Source: Cymodocea nodosa
Lineage: Eukaryota > Streptophyta > Magnoliopsida > Alismatales > Cymodoceaceae
DNA: 64,000 bases
Direction of reading: 5' to 3'
NCBI GenBank assembly: GCA_036874045.1
Contig: CM072339.1
Span: 3,293,501-3,357,500, forward strand
Of the stretch, positions 12,849 through 26,000 are shown in pieces. The translations under genes and the position numbers were made by a program. The notes beneath the pieces are model-generated. The model saw only the letters and a list, made by a program, of their open reading frames with translations. It ran no database searches and had not been told where the DNA came from. Positions within the stretch are counted from its first letter, which is position 1. Every line of letters begins with the position of its first letter.

Positions 12849-13900
12849 ATGGAAAACAAGAAAGGTAGTGGAAGATCTTACTTTAGTTAGTATGTTCAAA
12901 TGGATGAAATGATATTGAATAGGTTGTGTGACGCTGTTAGGAAGGAAAATGGTAAAACTCTCACTGGAAAGATATAGATTGATACTTGGTTGAAAGAAAC
13001 ATAAGGTAACATCTAGAAGAAAAATATCGACAGTCAAATGAAAATATAACGACAAATGTATAAGATTTATATCAAGATTAGTGCATAAAGTGGTTATTGA
13101 TATCTCAAAAGAAGTTTGAGATAATTTCATTATGGTTAGTTGAAATCCATCAAAATTAAATTTAACATCTAATTAACTTATAATTTGTATTAATATATAT
13201 TTTTCTTATAGATTCATTTTAGAGTGTGCATAATATAAAGGCTAGGCCTGCCCCATATATGACTAGCTTCAAATGATATTCAAAGGAAATCTTGCAATAG
13301 ACTCAACTAAAATGAGTATAACAAATCTAAGAGTAATTATGAACTTGAATGAAGATACAAACAACCTTGATAACATACCTTTTACACAAAATGGTATGGA
13401 ATTTGAGGATGAAACTTAAGATCATTCTCTTGTTTAAGATCTTTCTCTTGCTCAAGCTCCTTCTCCTAGTTTGAATGATATAGACTCATGTAGGAAAGGA
13501 AAATGTTCATGTCTACATGTTGAATCACAACTTATGGCAACTATAATGAAGGATGTTGGTATATCACTTATGAATTATTTTACCAAGGATATAGAAGAAA
13601 ATATGAGGAAAATAGCATATACAGAGTGTGTGACATGACTATAAAAGAACATGATATTGATCCAAAGGGAAAAGATGACTTTTATAGAATGTATGCAACA
13701 AGAGAATATGACATATTGCACAACGTATAGAATAAGGGAAGATGACTTTTACAGAACATATGGAAGAGAGGAATATGACATTTACACAACATATTGAAAA
13801 AAGAAAATTGGCATACATGGAGAGGAAGATAGAATTCTTAGAGAAAAAAGAGTGTGAAGAAGATGATGCTATCACTATTTTACTTTAACTTTTAGATCTT
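12849..13900 (+). pseudogene. Harbinger 2 Myb/SANT-like ORF1 remnant
   Basis: Broken reading frame with the layout of plant Harbinger ORF1 proteins. An N-terminal piece reads MDEMILNRLCDAVRKENGK, then TWLKE, matching the pattern (acidic Met/Leu helix, KxxG, W) of Myb/SANT-like domains. Downstream pieces (13500-13900) are Lys/Glu-rich and could be coiled coil. Stops occur every few dozen codons. Assignment depends on the motif and on position before the transposase. Confidence 0.5.
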
Positions 13901-14212
13901 ACATAAGAAAAGAAATATAAAGTAATGCAATTATTAGAGATAGAATCAAAGAATAATTAACTTAGACGTTACCACCAAACATGAGAACTTCACAATTGAA
14001 GTTTAATTTGAAATGATGTACTTTTGTCATATGAACTTTGTCTCTTATGTTGGACATATTTGAATTTTATTTCATTTATGTTATCCTTTAAATGTCATGG
14101 AAAATGTTGTGAACATTTTATTAATGTATGTGCTTCCTGTTTTTTTGATATCATGATTGTGCTACCTTGTGATTGTTTTTTTTGAAGAAAAAATGAAAAG
14201 TTATATTGACAA

Positions 14213-15340
14213 CATGACAATTTCTATGTAGAATAGCTATAAATGAGATTGAAGCACCACCACTCACATATATAGCAGGGAAGGAACAAAATATATACAA
14301 AGATTGTTAGATCCATCACCATATTAAGCATACAATTGCAAGAAAATTTACTAGATGAGACAATATGTTTTTTCACAATTTTGTAGGTTATTAAGAAATA
14401 TGAAAGTAATATCAAATAGTAGAAGTATGACTATAGAGGAGAAACTTGCTAGTTTTTAGTGACAATTAGACAAAATCAAAGGTATGGAGTAACTAGAGAG
14501 TGTTTTCATTACACAGTATGGACTGTCAATACATGTTTCAATGAAATGGTAAATGCTATATTAAAAATAAGTGATATGCTTTTAGCTACACATGAAATTG
14601 CTATACATAGTCAAATTCAGAATGATGTCAATGTTTATCCATATTTCAAGGTACACACTTTAACCTTTATTTTACATATTCTTATTTGAAGTTATTCATT
14701 TATATATTAACTGTATTTGTTTTTGGTATGAGTAGGATTGTATAGGTGTTATTGATGGTATACACATTAAAGCTACAATTTATGGAAAGGAGAATGCCTG
14801 ATTTAGGAATAGAATAAATGAATTGTCACAAAATGTATTAGCTGCATGTAATTTCGATATGAAATTTACTTATATTCTTAGTGGGTGGGAAGACTTGGCT
14901 ACTTATGCTTGACTCCTTTAAGATACAACAAGTCAATGCAATAGTTTTCAAGTGCCATGAGGTATAATACTTATGATTTACCTTTATTTCAGTTGTTAAT
15001 TAAAATTGAACTTATTTCAAAGGATGTTCAAATACATGCAAATAAATTTTACTTAGTTGATGTTAGATTTTCAAATAGGCCTAAATTTATATGTTTATCT
15101 TGAGGTGTTCAATATCACTTGTCAGAATATGAAGAAGATCGATAACAAATTAATATAATAGAGAACTTCAAATATAGACATTCTCAGTTAATGATAGTAA
15201 TTGAACGTACGTTTAGAGTAGTCAAACATTATTTTATAATATTACGAGAATATATGTCATTCTCTTTCATGATTTAAGTAAAAATAATGTTAGCATGTTT
15301 TTTAGTTCATAATTTCATTTGTAAAATAGATAAAACAAAC
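14213..15340 (+). pseudogene. Harbinger 2 DDE transposase remnant
   Basis: Second HARBI1-like nuclease. A 76-codon open stretch (14459 onward) contains RQNQRYGVTRECF and NDVNVYPYFK. An 85-bp intron (14651-14735) has the same position as in Harbinger 1. The next exon starts DCIGVIDGIHIKATIY with the first catalytic Asp, then LSQNVLAACNFDMKFTYIL. YLVDVRFSNRP keeps the second Asp but has Val-Arg-Phe where the family has Ala-Gly-Tyr. IERTFRVVKH keeps the Glu. Several stops and frameshifts make it nonfunctional. Confidence 0.75.
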
Positions 15341-16140
15341 TTATGTTAAAAACTTGAAAATGAATATGATGGACAAGTTCAAAACTCTACAAATGTAGAA
15401 GGATAGTATGAAATAATTAATATTATTGAGAACAATATTTAAGAGTAAAGAAAAGAATTTTTTGATAAATTTCCTGAAAATATCATGAATGTAATATAAG
15501 ATGATCGTAAATGAGAGTACTGAAAACATCACAATTAGTATATTTATTGTAATTTACCTTTTGTTGTTTCAAATAGAATATAGAATTTAATAATATAATT
15601 TACCTTTTGTTATTTCAAACATGTAGTACAACTAAGGTCTTCTATTTTTGTAATTTTTCATTTAAATAAAATAATCTAATTTTATATGAAATAAATGGAA
15701 TAATGATATATTTAATTAATTGATAAGTGATATATATATATTTAATTTAATAATATGTTAATTAATTAATGTAAGTAATTAATTCCTTCGTTAATTATAT
15801 TTTAATGAATTACTTTAAATCATTACTTAAATTCATTGAATGTTAATTTTATTCAATTTCATTTAATTCTATTATGTATATAAACATTTAAATTTTAATT
15901 TCTATTAAATTCTTAAACATACACGAATAATAAAATTTTAATTTTTTTTCATCAAATTTTATAGAATTTAAATTTAAAATGCACAAATAAACCTAGAAAA
16001 TCAAAGAAATTTTATTTTTAAAACTAGATTCTTAATATAATATACTTTTTACTTAAAAAATTAATTAAATAAAATTTAATCATATCACGTAATTAACTAA
16101 ATAAATTGAACTCTTATCTTGTTTTCATTTATTACGACTT

Positions 16141-16146
16141 TATATA
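16141..16146 (+). promoter_or_regulatory. Candidate TATA box of PRP31
   Basis: TATATA in the context CTTTATATACATTC, about 30 bp before a CT-rich stretch where transcription could start. It sits just upstream of an abrupt rise in GC content (16190-16560) that looks like a 5' UTR exon. Confidence 0.45.
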
Positions 16147-16169
16147 CATTCTCTCACTCTTTCACTTGC

Positions 16170-16562
16170 ATGATTTTTTTACCTCCCGCAATTCTTCCGC
16201 AGCGATTGTGTCCTCTTTCCTCGATCAGACCTCCACCGGAGCACCGCCAAGCCGATAACCCCGTCGCGTAGCCAAGCATCTCCGGTGGTTCTCTCCTCCG
16301 CCTCCGTCTCCGTCTCCGTCAAGGATCTTCTCCATCTTCCCCCCTGCGTCCCATTCACCCTCCGAAAATATCTGTAACGTGCTCCGCATCTCTAGATCCT
16401 TCTCTTTGTCCCTTTCTCGCGAGATCCCTATCTCCGCGCTTGTCCCTTCCCACCAAACAAGATAGCAAGAAGACAGACACGGCTTTCTCGTAGTTCCTCA
16501 CCACCGCTACTTCAAGTCCTCCGGGAAACAGGGCGTAGAAAGAAGAAACACATCTCACCAAC
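16170..16562 (+). other. PRP31 5' UTR exon 1 (predicted)
   Basis: GC-rich block between AT-rich flanks, ending at a good donor (AAC then GTATGTG at 16563). It has no coding potential matching PRP31, and the initiator codon is two exons' junctions away in the exon at 20027-20069, so this is inferred to be an untranslated first exon. The start is estimated from the TATA position. Confidence 0.5.
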
Positions 16563-17374
16563 GTATGTGCTTTTCTTGCTTATATTCCTTTGTTGCGTGT
16601 GCACTCTGACGTGCTTTGGGAAACGGTTGTGATGCTTTAATTTGATTTTTTTTTTTCTTTTTACGTAGTCAAGTTGGGACTTGCCTGTTGATGAAAGAAT
16701 AAGCCCTCTTTTTTTAGTTTAATCATATCCTTGTTTCATCACCATTTGGAAACGTCTAGGAGATTGACTTCCATTTTTTGGTTTTGTATCGTTATGCTCT
16801 TCTGTGACTAGATAATTTTTTGTGTTTGTCATTTTTTATTTGATTTCTTCATTGCTATATACTTCCTGATTATTAAATGAGATATTTCTCTCAGTCTTAT
16901 AGATAGACCACAACATCTCCATGGATGGTACTCATCCTGTTTTCTGATTTGACTATTTTCGTCCTTGATAGCCGTGAAAGATTTTTTAGTGGTAAATAGC
17001 GGTGGAAGATTAGTTTGAATGATGTGTGAACACTGGACACCAAAACTTGAGTTTTTTAGGGCTCTTTTACTTGAAAAGGTTTATGAATGCTAATCTGTAG
17101 AAGTATTAATTGAATACATATAATGATTGAGATCTATGATTTTTCTTTAAAACAGGATGTGAATGTAATTCTTGGTATTTTTAAAAGAAATTGGAACAGT
17201 TGAATCCTTCCATATGAGGAAAACAATGCCTATATGAATTTATTGTCTATTATGTGATAATTAGATTCAATCTGCAAAATTATTAGCTGTGAAAAACTAA
17301 TTCATCTTGTTAAAGCTTTTTCACCCACTAAAACAGTGGTGCTTCTATATTTCAAAAAGGATTATATCACACGT

Positions 17375-17495
17375 GTAATAATTATAATTATAATTATAAT
17401 GAAGCAAGGTTGAATAGATAGTGAAAAAATTTAGTGAAATCTCAACAATTATTATAACAATAATTATAAATCAAAACAATAATTATAATGAAGCA
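17375..17495. repeat. AT-rich simple repeat (ATAATT)n
   Basis: Repeated AATTATAATT and AACAATAATTATAA units within PRP31 intron 1. The motif ATTATAATGAAGCA appears twice (near 17390 and 17485), suggesting a small internal duplication. The rest of intron 1 (16563-20026) shows no recognised gene. Confidence 0.6.
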
Positions 17496-19279
17496 TTAGG
17501 ATATTTAATTCAAGGGGAGAAAGCGTTTAATCTAGTAAGCTCCTAGATAGATGTGTTGAACTCAAAATTAAGAAAAAAAAAGTGAATTATCTGAATTGAA
17601 ATAAAAAATATATGGGGAATAATAGGAGAATAGTGTATATTTATCAAAAGAAGAGATTTCTAAATATCCTTTTTAATCAAGGTTAGAATTCTCCTGCTAG
17701 TGGATGTTGAATTCTCAGTGAGAACTTGTAAGTAAAAAACTCTAAGTAGCTTAGTTGGCTAAAGATGTGTGGTTACATTACTTACATACTCCCCACTTGG
17801 CTTCAAATCTTGACGGCTACATCTTATCAATTTCAAAAAAAAATACTTGTAAGTGTAGCTTGAAATGTAGTGGTGATATATAATGTACTATGTCATAGTC
17901 AAAAAAAACTGATACTTTTTGTTTGGAGAATTGGAATAACAAATGGGTCCCTGTTGGCATGGTATCTTTTTTGATACCACCTAAGCATGTCTGTGGAGTT
18001 TTGGTAGAATTTGATGCTTTAGTGTTTGTACAATTAATTGATCAAATTTGTCAATTCTTCATACATCCACCTAAGCTAAACAATGACACTTGAAGGATCT
18101 AAAAATGATAACACGTAAGGAGTGTTAGATTTGTTGCACATTAGAGAAGTGTGAATTTAAGAGAGATTCATACACATTTCCCATTGCAAAGGCTTGAATG
18201 GCATATCCCTCCATCAACCACAATGAAAGGGGTGATCTTGTAGTTCTTAGTTTGTAAAGATGCATTGTTAGGTGCTTCCTTTTCCAATTGAGGCTGAACC
18301 TAAGTCTATACTCAAGAGATAGCTACCCATACATTGATAAGGAATGTATGAATTCTTGAGAAGAGAGGCACCATGGTGGTCTCCTTTAGACCACTTGCAT
18401 CCCATGAGTGAAAAGAAAGTTGGATCTATGTTAGATGTCACTTTTATCACCCCATCTATCCTCAAAATAATGAATAAAAATAGATTTGAAATTAGGCAGA
18501 CAGATGAGAGATGACTCAAAAAATGTCTAAGGATTTCCCTTGCAATTCTTCCAAAATTATCTAACTTGAGTTATGATGACAAATGATGTTCTTTCTTTTT
18601 GTAAACAATAACAGAATGCACAAATTCTAATCAAATTTATATTTTTTGGATTTCTTTTCCATCATTAATTGATTAGATTATTTTTTGTGCATTATTTGAA
18701 TTATCAAAAATGAGTTCATTTAATTATAAATAAAAATTCAAAATAAATTTCTGTTCTATATATAAGTAGACAAGCATAAACATTGAAAATAAATAAATAT
18801 CGGCAAAATAATGATATACATAATAATGGAACATATCTGTGTGTGTTCAATGAGCTTCCACTGTAATTTACCTCAAAATTCTATTTTGAAGTAAAGTCAT
18901 TTACATCCACTAGATAATTAATCATGTTTACTGTGATAAAAAACTACCTAGACAAATTAAAAACCTGCAGGATTGCAAACATGATCCCAAGGTAGGAACC
19001 TGATCTGCAGTTGGAATCATGCTTGGTTTGTATTGACGGTGTACTCCATTGACATGCCTCCCCTCCCACTGCATGGTTTGCCCCCCTCTCTGATCTGTGC
19101 CCCACCCCTGTGCATAGAGATGATTGCATTGTCATTCTTTGTCTTTGATGTTTCACTTGCAATCTTTAGATCATATTTGTAATCTTTTTTTCCTGAAATA
19201 TCATTCATGATCTTCAGATCACTGTTCACGATTTTTTTTTGAATTTTCATTTTCATTTATATTTTGATTTTGTATAAGG

Positions 19280-19370
19280 GAGGATGGCAATGGCGTATGT
19301 GATGGAGGATGGTGGTCATGGCATGTACAATAGAGGATGGTGGTCATGGCATGTACAGTAGAGGATGGTG
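19280..19370. repeat. 28-bp tandem repeat (about 2.4 copies)
   Basis: Units start with GAGGATGGTGGTCATGGCAT at 19305 and 19333, with a partial third at 19361 and a degenerate unit before the first. Lies in PRP31 intron 1. Confidence 0.8.
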
Positions 19371-20026
19371 TTAGTTTGATGGTGAGACAATAGAAAATTA
19401 AAATGAAAACATGTAAATTGTAAAATTGAAACACAAAATCCTAAAACTAAAATTAAAGTACTTAAAAAATTGTAAAATTAAAACTATTTCACAAAATGTT
19501 TGTTACCAAAAAATAGTTCTTGAGGTAAAGTGCAATAAAAACCTTCCATTTATTATGTGTATATATATGTGTAAATGTGCGTGTGTGCTGGGAAACCTCT
19601 CCACTTATAATCAATTGATTTTGAATTGAATGTCTACATTTCAAAAATGTGTCAGCATTAATAATTGTTTATTAGGCCCAAGTCGTCATATATCCCTCCA
19701 ATCAATAAGTATACTTATAAGACCTAAAAAGGAGGATGAGACTTGGAAAAGGAGGATTAAAATAGTCACATTGGAAAAAGGAGGATGTTACCTGTGTAGA
19801 TATAAGAAGAGACTTCTCTACTCATAATCAATTGATTTTGAGTTGGTTGTCCATGTTTCCATAAATAGGCAATTACTACTAGAATATGTATAACTAGTTC
19901 TCTACATGGTCATGATTTCCATTTTACTTTTACTGCATATTTAGAAACTTTAATTCATTTGATGATATGGTTACATCTTGCATGTGATATATTGACATAT
20001 GCTTTTGTTCTATGGTTTTCTTGCAG

Positions 20027-20069
20027 AAACTCTCGGGAAAAGTGTTTGTGCTTTTTAACTTGAAGAATG
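20027..20069 (+). other. PRP31 exon 2: 40-bp leader plus start codon
   Basis: A 43-bp exon between CTTGCAG at 20020-20026 and donor GTATGC at 20070. Its last three bases are ATG, and the next exon begins GCTACACTTGCTGAT, completing the conserved N-terminus MATLAD. No other upstream ATG gives this reading frame at a donor. Confidence 0.85.
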
Positions 20070-23000
20070 GTATGCATATTTTGCATTTATCTCTTGTATT
20101 TTGTAGTTATTAATTTTCAATTATTTATTATACCATTGCTCTTTCTTGACATTTATTTTCTCACCTATTATTAAAGCATAACATGTGCAAAATTCTGTGT
20201 AATTAAAATGATAATACTTTAAGAGATAAATCAAGAATCATATTCATCTCAGATAGTGGAATTTGTGTCTGTCAAGAATAAAATGAGTGCAAATTGTCTT
20301 AGGAGCTTTAATATATACATAGTTTTATAGGTCCTTTTATGAACGATGGAGGATAATTAGTCTTTGCCAAAATTAAAAAGGGCAGAGTAAGATATGTAGT
20401 TTCTCTTGGTTTGGTAAGGCTTTTGAAAACCAAAGCTTTTCAGAGGATAATTTGGCTTTTGGTGAAGTAGCTTATGAAGAGAACTTTTAGACGTTCATAA
20501 GCTATAGCCAAAATCGTATTCAGATAGTGAGTTTCATAGAGTGCCTTTAGTTTGTTGCAAAAGCCATGATATCAAATCTTTAAAAGCAGTATTTTTGAGT
20601 TTCTAAAATTCCGTATTTTGAAGAAGCTTTTGAACTAAAAAGTCAATAGTTGAAAAGCTCATATGTTGGCCATAGTTGAAAAGCTCAAAAGTTGAAAAGT
20701 CATATTTTGGACATTTGTTTGAGCTTTTGAGCTATTTTCCAAATGCTCACTTCCAAAAGCCATCCTGAATGTTAAACAAACTAAGTCTTTGAAATAGTGA
20801 AAGAATTGAAATTACATAATATTGTATGTAATGTAACGATTAATATATGCTGCATCCTTACCCTTTTCAGAAAATATAATGATTAATAGAAATAGATGGG
20901 GAGGAAGGTTTTATGTTCTGAATATTACGTAGAGGATTCCTTTGCTCTGGGTTAGTTTAATGACAAAATATTGTTCATTTCTGCATTTGTGATAACTCAG
21001 TAATTGCTGTACCATTGCAGGGTGGTAATCAATAAAATTACTCATCTATTTTTATCAATTAATAACATCATTACTTGGTAGACAGTTGAAGATTTGAGAT
21101 GCTCATTAAAGAAAGAGAAATAACTAGAATACCACCAAGAATCATGCAATTTTATGCAGGATTAACATATTATCAATATCTGTTAATGCTTTTTTTGAAG
21201 TGAAAAATAATTCCATGTAGTAGTTTCTTCTTGTGAGAAGATTTCCTTCAATTGAAAGCTTTTGAGTCATGGTTAATGTGTGCAAATCATATTTCTGACT
21301 ATTTTCCTTTATTCTTTGGTCCAGGCTACACTTGCTGATTCTTTTTTAGCTGACCTGGATGAACTCTCTGACAATGAAGCTAATATTCCTGTGAGTATCT
21401 AAATTCAGTTAATGATATTTATTGAGTGATTTATTACTTGCTTCTGGGTAACTTCCTGTTAATAACGTTGAAGCTTTTGGAACTGCTTAACAAGCAATTC
21501 CTCTGTTTTGTCACTCTTTAAACCCTCAGTCAAACAGTTTTAATAAGTTTTTTGGTTATTCTTGTATTCAGGAAAAAATTAATTTTCTTATATCTGTTAT
21601 TTTGTTCCCTAACTTTAGTTACCTTCCAGGATGATGAACATGCTGATGTTGGAGAGATGGAAGAAGATGTTGATGGTGATTTGGCTGATATTGAAGCTCT
21701 TAATTATGATGATTTGGATAGTGTCTCAAAGCTACAGAAAACACAGCGTTATAGTGAAATCATGCAAGTAAGTTCACTAGGCCTTCCTAGATGTTTTTTT
21801 TTTCATTTACTGAAGAGCATTTTGTGAATCATTCACATCATAATTTTGTTGAAGTTATTGTTCACATGTGGCATATTTTGAGTTTTACAATTTTTTAATG
21901 ATTATGCAAATGTTTTTCCTTATATTTTCTCATATTTGAAAAGTATAGCTTAATGAGAATTGTGTGATATTATCAACTCTGTGTTCTTCTTATTACAGAA
22001 AGTTGAAGATGCTCTTCAGAAGGGATCAGATATCTCAAGCTATGGAATGGTTCTAGAGGATGATCCTGAATATCAGTTGATAGTTGATTGCAATGCTTTA
22101 TCTGTTGACATTGAGAATGAGATAATAATCATTCACAATTTTATACGTGACAATTATCGTTTAAAATTTCCTGAACTTGAGTCTCTTGTTCATCATCCTA
22201 TTGATTATGCAAGAGTGGTTAAGAAAATCGGAAATGAAATGGACATAACATTGGTTGACCTTGAAGGACTTTTACCTTCTGCGGTTATTATGGTCATCTC
22301 TGTAACAGCATCAACAACCAGTGGCAAGCCACTTCCAGAAGAGAATCTTAAGAAGACAGTTGAAGCATGTGATCGTGCACTTTCTCTTGACATGTCAAAG
22401 AAGAAGGTTCTTGATTTTGTTGAATCTAGGATGGGTTACATTGCACCAAACTTATCTGCTATTGTTGGAAGTGAAGTTGCAGCAAAACTAATGGGAACTG
22501 CTGGTGGTCTGTCAGCATTAGCTAAGATGCCAGCCTGCAATGTGCAGGTTCTTGGAGCCAAGAAAAAAAATTTGGCTGGTTTTTCTACTGCTAGCTCCCA
22601 ATCTCCAGTGGGCTATATTGAACAAACTGAACTTTTTCAAGGTACCCCTCCTTCTTTAAGGACTCGTGCATGCCGTCTTATTGCAGCAAAATCAACTCTT
22701 GCATCTAGAGTAGATGCCATCAGAGGAGATCCTACAGGGAAGACAGGGAGAGATTTAAGGGAGGAGATCCGTAAGAAGATTGAGAAATGGCAGGAACCAC
22801 CCCCTGCAAAGCAACCAAAACCACTTCCAGTCCCTGATTCAGAACCTAAGAAGAAGAGAGGTGGTCGTCGGTTGCGGAAGAGAAAGGAGAGGTGATCTAT
22901 TTAATTGCTTAATGTTTCTTTAGTAATATGGCTTTTTTCTTGCTATATAAATATGCATAATTTCAAGGCTAACGTTAGCACTTTATTTGGTGTTTTATAA

Positions 23001-26000
23001 TATTTTGTGATAGTTGGACATTTTTCCATGATGCTATTGATATTCTTTCAAAGAATAGAATGAGAATATTGTATCATGTTAAAGAGTATAACCTCTTATA
23101 TATAAGATAATTGCTACTTATGTTAGAGAATATTAATGTATTAGGGTTAAGTGTCATGTGTGGGTTTAGTTTTATCTATTCTCTTTATGATAAATGTATT
23201 AAGGCTAAATTTAGCAATATTCTCTTAGTGAGAATATTAATCTACTAAGAGTGTTAATGTTTGTTTAGTAATATGGTTTTTTTCCTGCTATATAAATATG
23301 CATAATTTCAAGGCTAAAGTTAGCAATTTATTTGGCATTTGCATTTGTGATCTGCAGGTATGCATTGACAGACATGAGGAAGCTAGCAAATAGAATGCAA
23401 TTTGGTGTACCTGAGGAAAGTTCATTAGGTTAATATTCTCCTCTCTTTTTTGGTCTTGTTAGTTTTATAAGATTTGTGATAGTTGGACATTTTTCCATGA
23501 TGCTATTGATATTCTTTTAAAGAATAGAATGTGAATATTGTATCATGTTAAAGAGTATAACCTCTTATATATAAGATAATTGTTACTTATGTCAGAGAAT
23601 ATTAATGTATTAGAGTTAAGTGTTATGTGTGGGTTTAGTTTTATCTATTCTATTTGTGTAGCCTTTATATGCAAAGGTTATAAAACAAAACAAGACAGGG
23701 GGTTTATTTTTCCACTTGCCAGTCCTGCCATTGCCAACAAAACAAGGGGGGAAACCCTAGCAGCCTCCCTATTGTAGTTGTTGTCAATAGGGGTTTCACA
23801 ACTCTCTCTCGTTGCCATTGATGGGGATCCAAGATTTCCTTCTTATCATTGTTCTTCCCTCACATCAACTAGCTCCATCGTTGTTGCTTGTAAACTTTCT
23901 ATCATCTTCGTGCATCTTTTGGCTATCACCATCAATTGGTACAGTTCATCATGGAACCCGATCAGCCACTCCTAGTGCCTATTGTTCACTTCACCAGGAT
24001 ATGACATCCTTGTGTAGAAGTGGGCAAGGGAATACATTAGGTTGGAGAGGGTGGTGAGGGTATGCTTGTTGGGTTTCATTAGTGTCAACACCTTCTTGTG
24101 GTGTATACATTGGACGTCAAGGTTTGTGGAAAGCTATTCAAGAAGGGGGAGGAGATGATGTTTGGTCATAGGAAATCCAACAATTGTCAAAAGATGTTGT
24201 TCAATGTTTGCTTGGTTTGTTGGATTTGGAGTGCCTCATTGTTAGTCGAGAGATGAGGGCAATAGACTTTGCCACTATTGTTGTGTGCCTATGTTGCATG
24301 CTTGTGGCATTGTTGTTGTGTGTCCGTTTTTGCTACTACAGTTGGGCTTCATAGGTTGAGAGATTTTGTTATGTTCATCACCAACTGCACCCATTAAGGT
24401 TGTAGAGGGGGAGACAAGTGAGTTGCAAACAAAGCGGAAGAAGGTGGATAAAATGGAGAGAAAGAAAAAGGGCAAAAATGAAAGAAGAAAAGGAAAAAGA
24501 AGGAGAGGGAGAGAAAGAAAAAAAGCATAACAAAGGTAAAAAATGGTGGAAGTATATAAAAAAGGAAGAAAAAAGGTTACAGAAACAAAAAACAAGGGTA
24601 GACCACATCTATCTACCTATTTTCCAAGCATATTTGTTATTTTGACTTGAGTTGTATCATCTGATGATTATTCTATTATTATCTGAGATATAGTTCTTAA
24701 ACTTATCTCAATTTACTCTTATTATTGCTATTACTATTGCCTATTGTTGTTACTTTTGCTACAACAATTTCTACTGGCTTTTACTGCTACTACCGTCACA
24801 ATAATTGGTTTTTATACCTCTCTATATATTTGTTATGTCTAAGTTTGTTAAGTTGTTTTTAAGTTTATTACAAGTTGTATGCTCTAGTTTAAGGAGAAGT
24901 GTTAGAAATTATTAATGTATAAGGGTTAAGTGTTATGTATGGATTTAAACATTGCTTAAAGTGTATTTGTCTTCTTTGTGTAGCCTTTATATATAGAAGC
25001 CTTATGTTTGATAATAAATTAATTTTATTGTCACCTATCTCTTGTATTCTCACAATCTGCACATAAGTAACATATTATTTACCTAAAAGTAAATAAGGAT
25101 CTACATAATGATCCACTTATTCTAACAAAACTTCCCTTTGAGTTAGAGCACTTGACATGCATACCTTGCAATCAATTCTTACACAACTAAGATAAAGAAA
25201 ATTATAAAATAACTACAACATTAGGCAAGTAATGGCAATGGGCTATCATATCAACCATACAATTAGACAATTACACAAATATGGTCAATCATGTTGACTG
25301 TAGGCACAAATAATAGCTGATCACTTTGACTTTCTAGTAATCTATGCTATTATATAAGGGAAGGGTTTACATAGTTACAAAGTGATGTACCAAACCAACA
25401 TTAGTGTATTACCTGACATGCTCATGTAAACATGAAAATTGAGGTACAGAACTAACAAAACACTCACGTGTGGGAGAAGATGGGAGGCTTTGCAGGGGAA
25501 CTGGAATTTTCTGGTATCCATGTGGGTCCCAGATGTTTACAAAACCTATATTATTGATGGTGGGATTCAAACTCACATCTATTGTTTAAAGATGCAGTAG
25601 ATAACCCCCATGCCAAATGTAATTATTGGTTCAGCTTTGAAATAAAAACTTAATATTATGTTATTTCAAAGAATGTGGCTATCCTATATAGTAGATCAAC
25701 AATCATAAATTATTAAATATGACCAACGAGTGCTGAAAATTTTCAAATAAAATTTTCACATGCATGATGATGTTTTGGATTTTTAAGACTTACACATGAT
25801 GAATTTTTTAATCTACAACATTAGGTCTCAATATTAACAATGTAATCACCATGATAACCAACATTCTTGGCATAAAATGTGCATATATTATATTCATTAT
25901 AATTCTAAACTCCATCGTTCAAATTCTCTTACATTAAACTTTTTTCCATCTCACCCTTAAACATGTAACTATTTTATATTTTACTTTTCATCTTTTAAAT

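Larger units (their letters stand above)
11391..15990 (+). mobile_element. PIF/Harbinger transposon 2 (decayed, approximate ends)
   Basis: A second, more degraded element follows the first after less than 300 bp in the same orientation. It has ORF1 (12849-13900) then transposase (14213-15340). Possible ends are CTTGTTTGTTTATGC at 11403 on the left and an inward-read GGTTTATTTGTGCAT near 15978-15992 on the right. They match only partly and no target duplication was seen, so the limits are approximate. The left subterminal part (11560-11880) contains imperfect repeats around CACAAGCCTCTTCCAACCTT. DNA-level identity to element 1 is low, so it is a different lineage rather than a copy. Confidence 0.6.

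Noticed and set aside
22205-22393. 62-codon minus-strand ORF
   Set aside because: Shadow of the large PRP31 exon.
22893-22895. TGA apparently ending a 311-aa PRP31 protein
   Set aside because: It lies just inside intron 5; splicing at 22891 to 23358 restores the conserved C-terminal domain, so it is not the real stop.
24275-24645. Overlapping ORFs rich in Phe/Leu/Ser or Lys/Glu
   Set aside because: Produced by a purine-rich/pyrimidine-rich low-complexity stretch inside the short-LTR element; related DNA at 33070-33444 gives the same type of false ORF.
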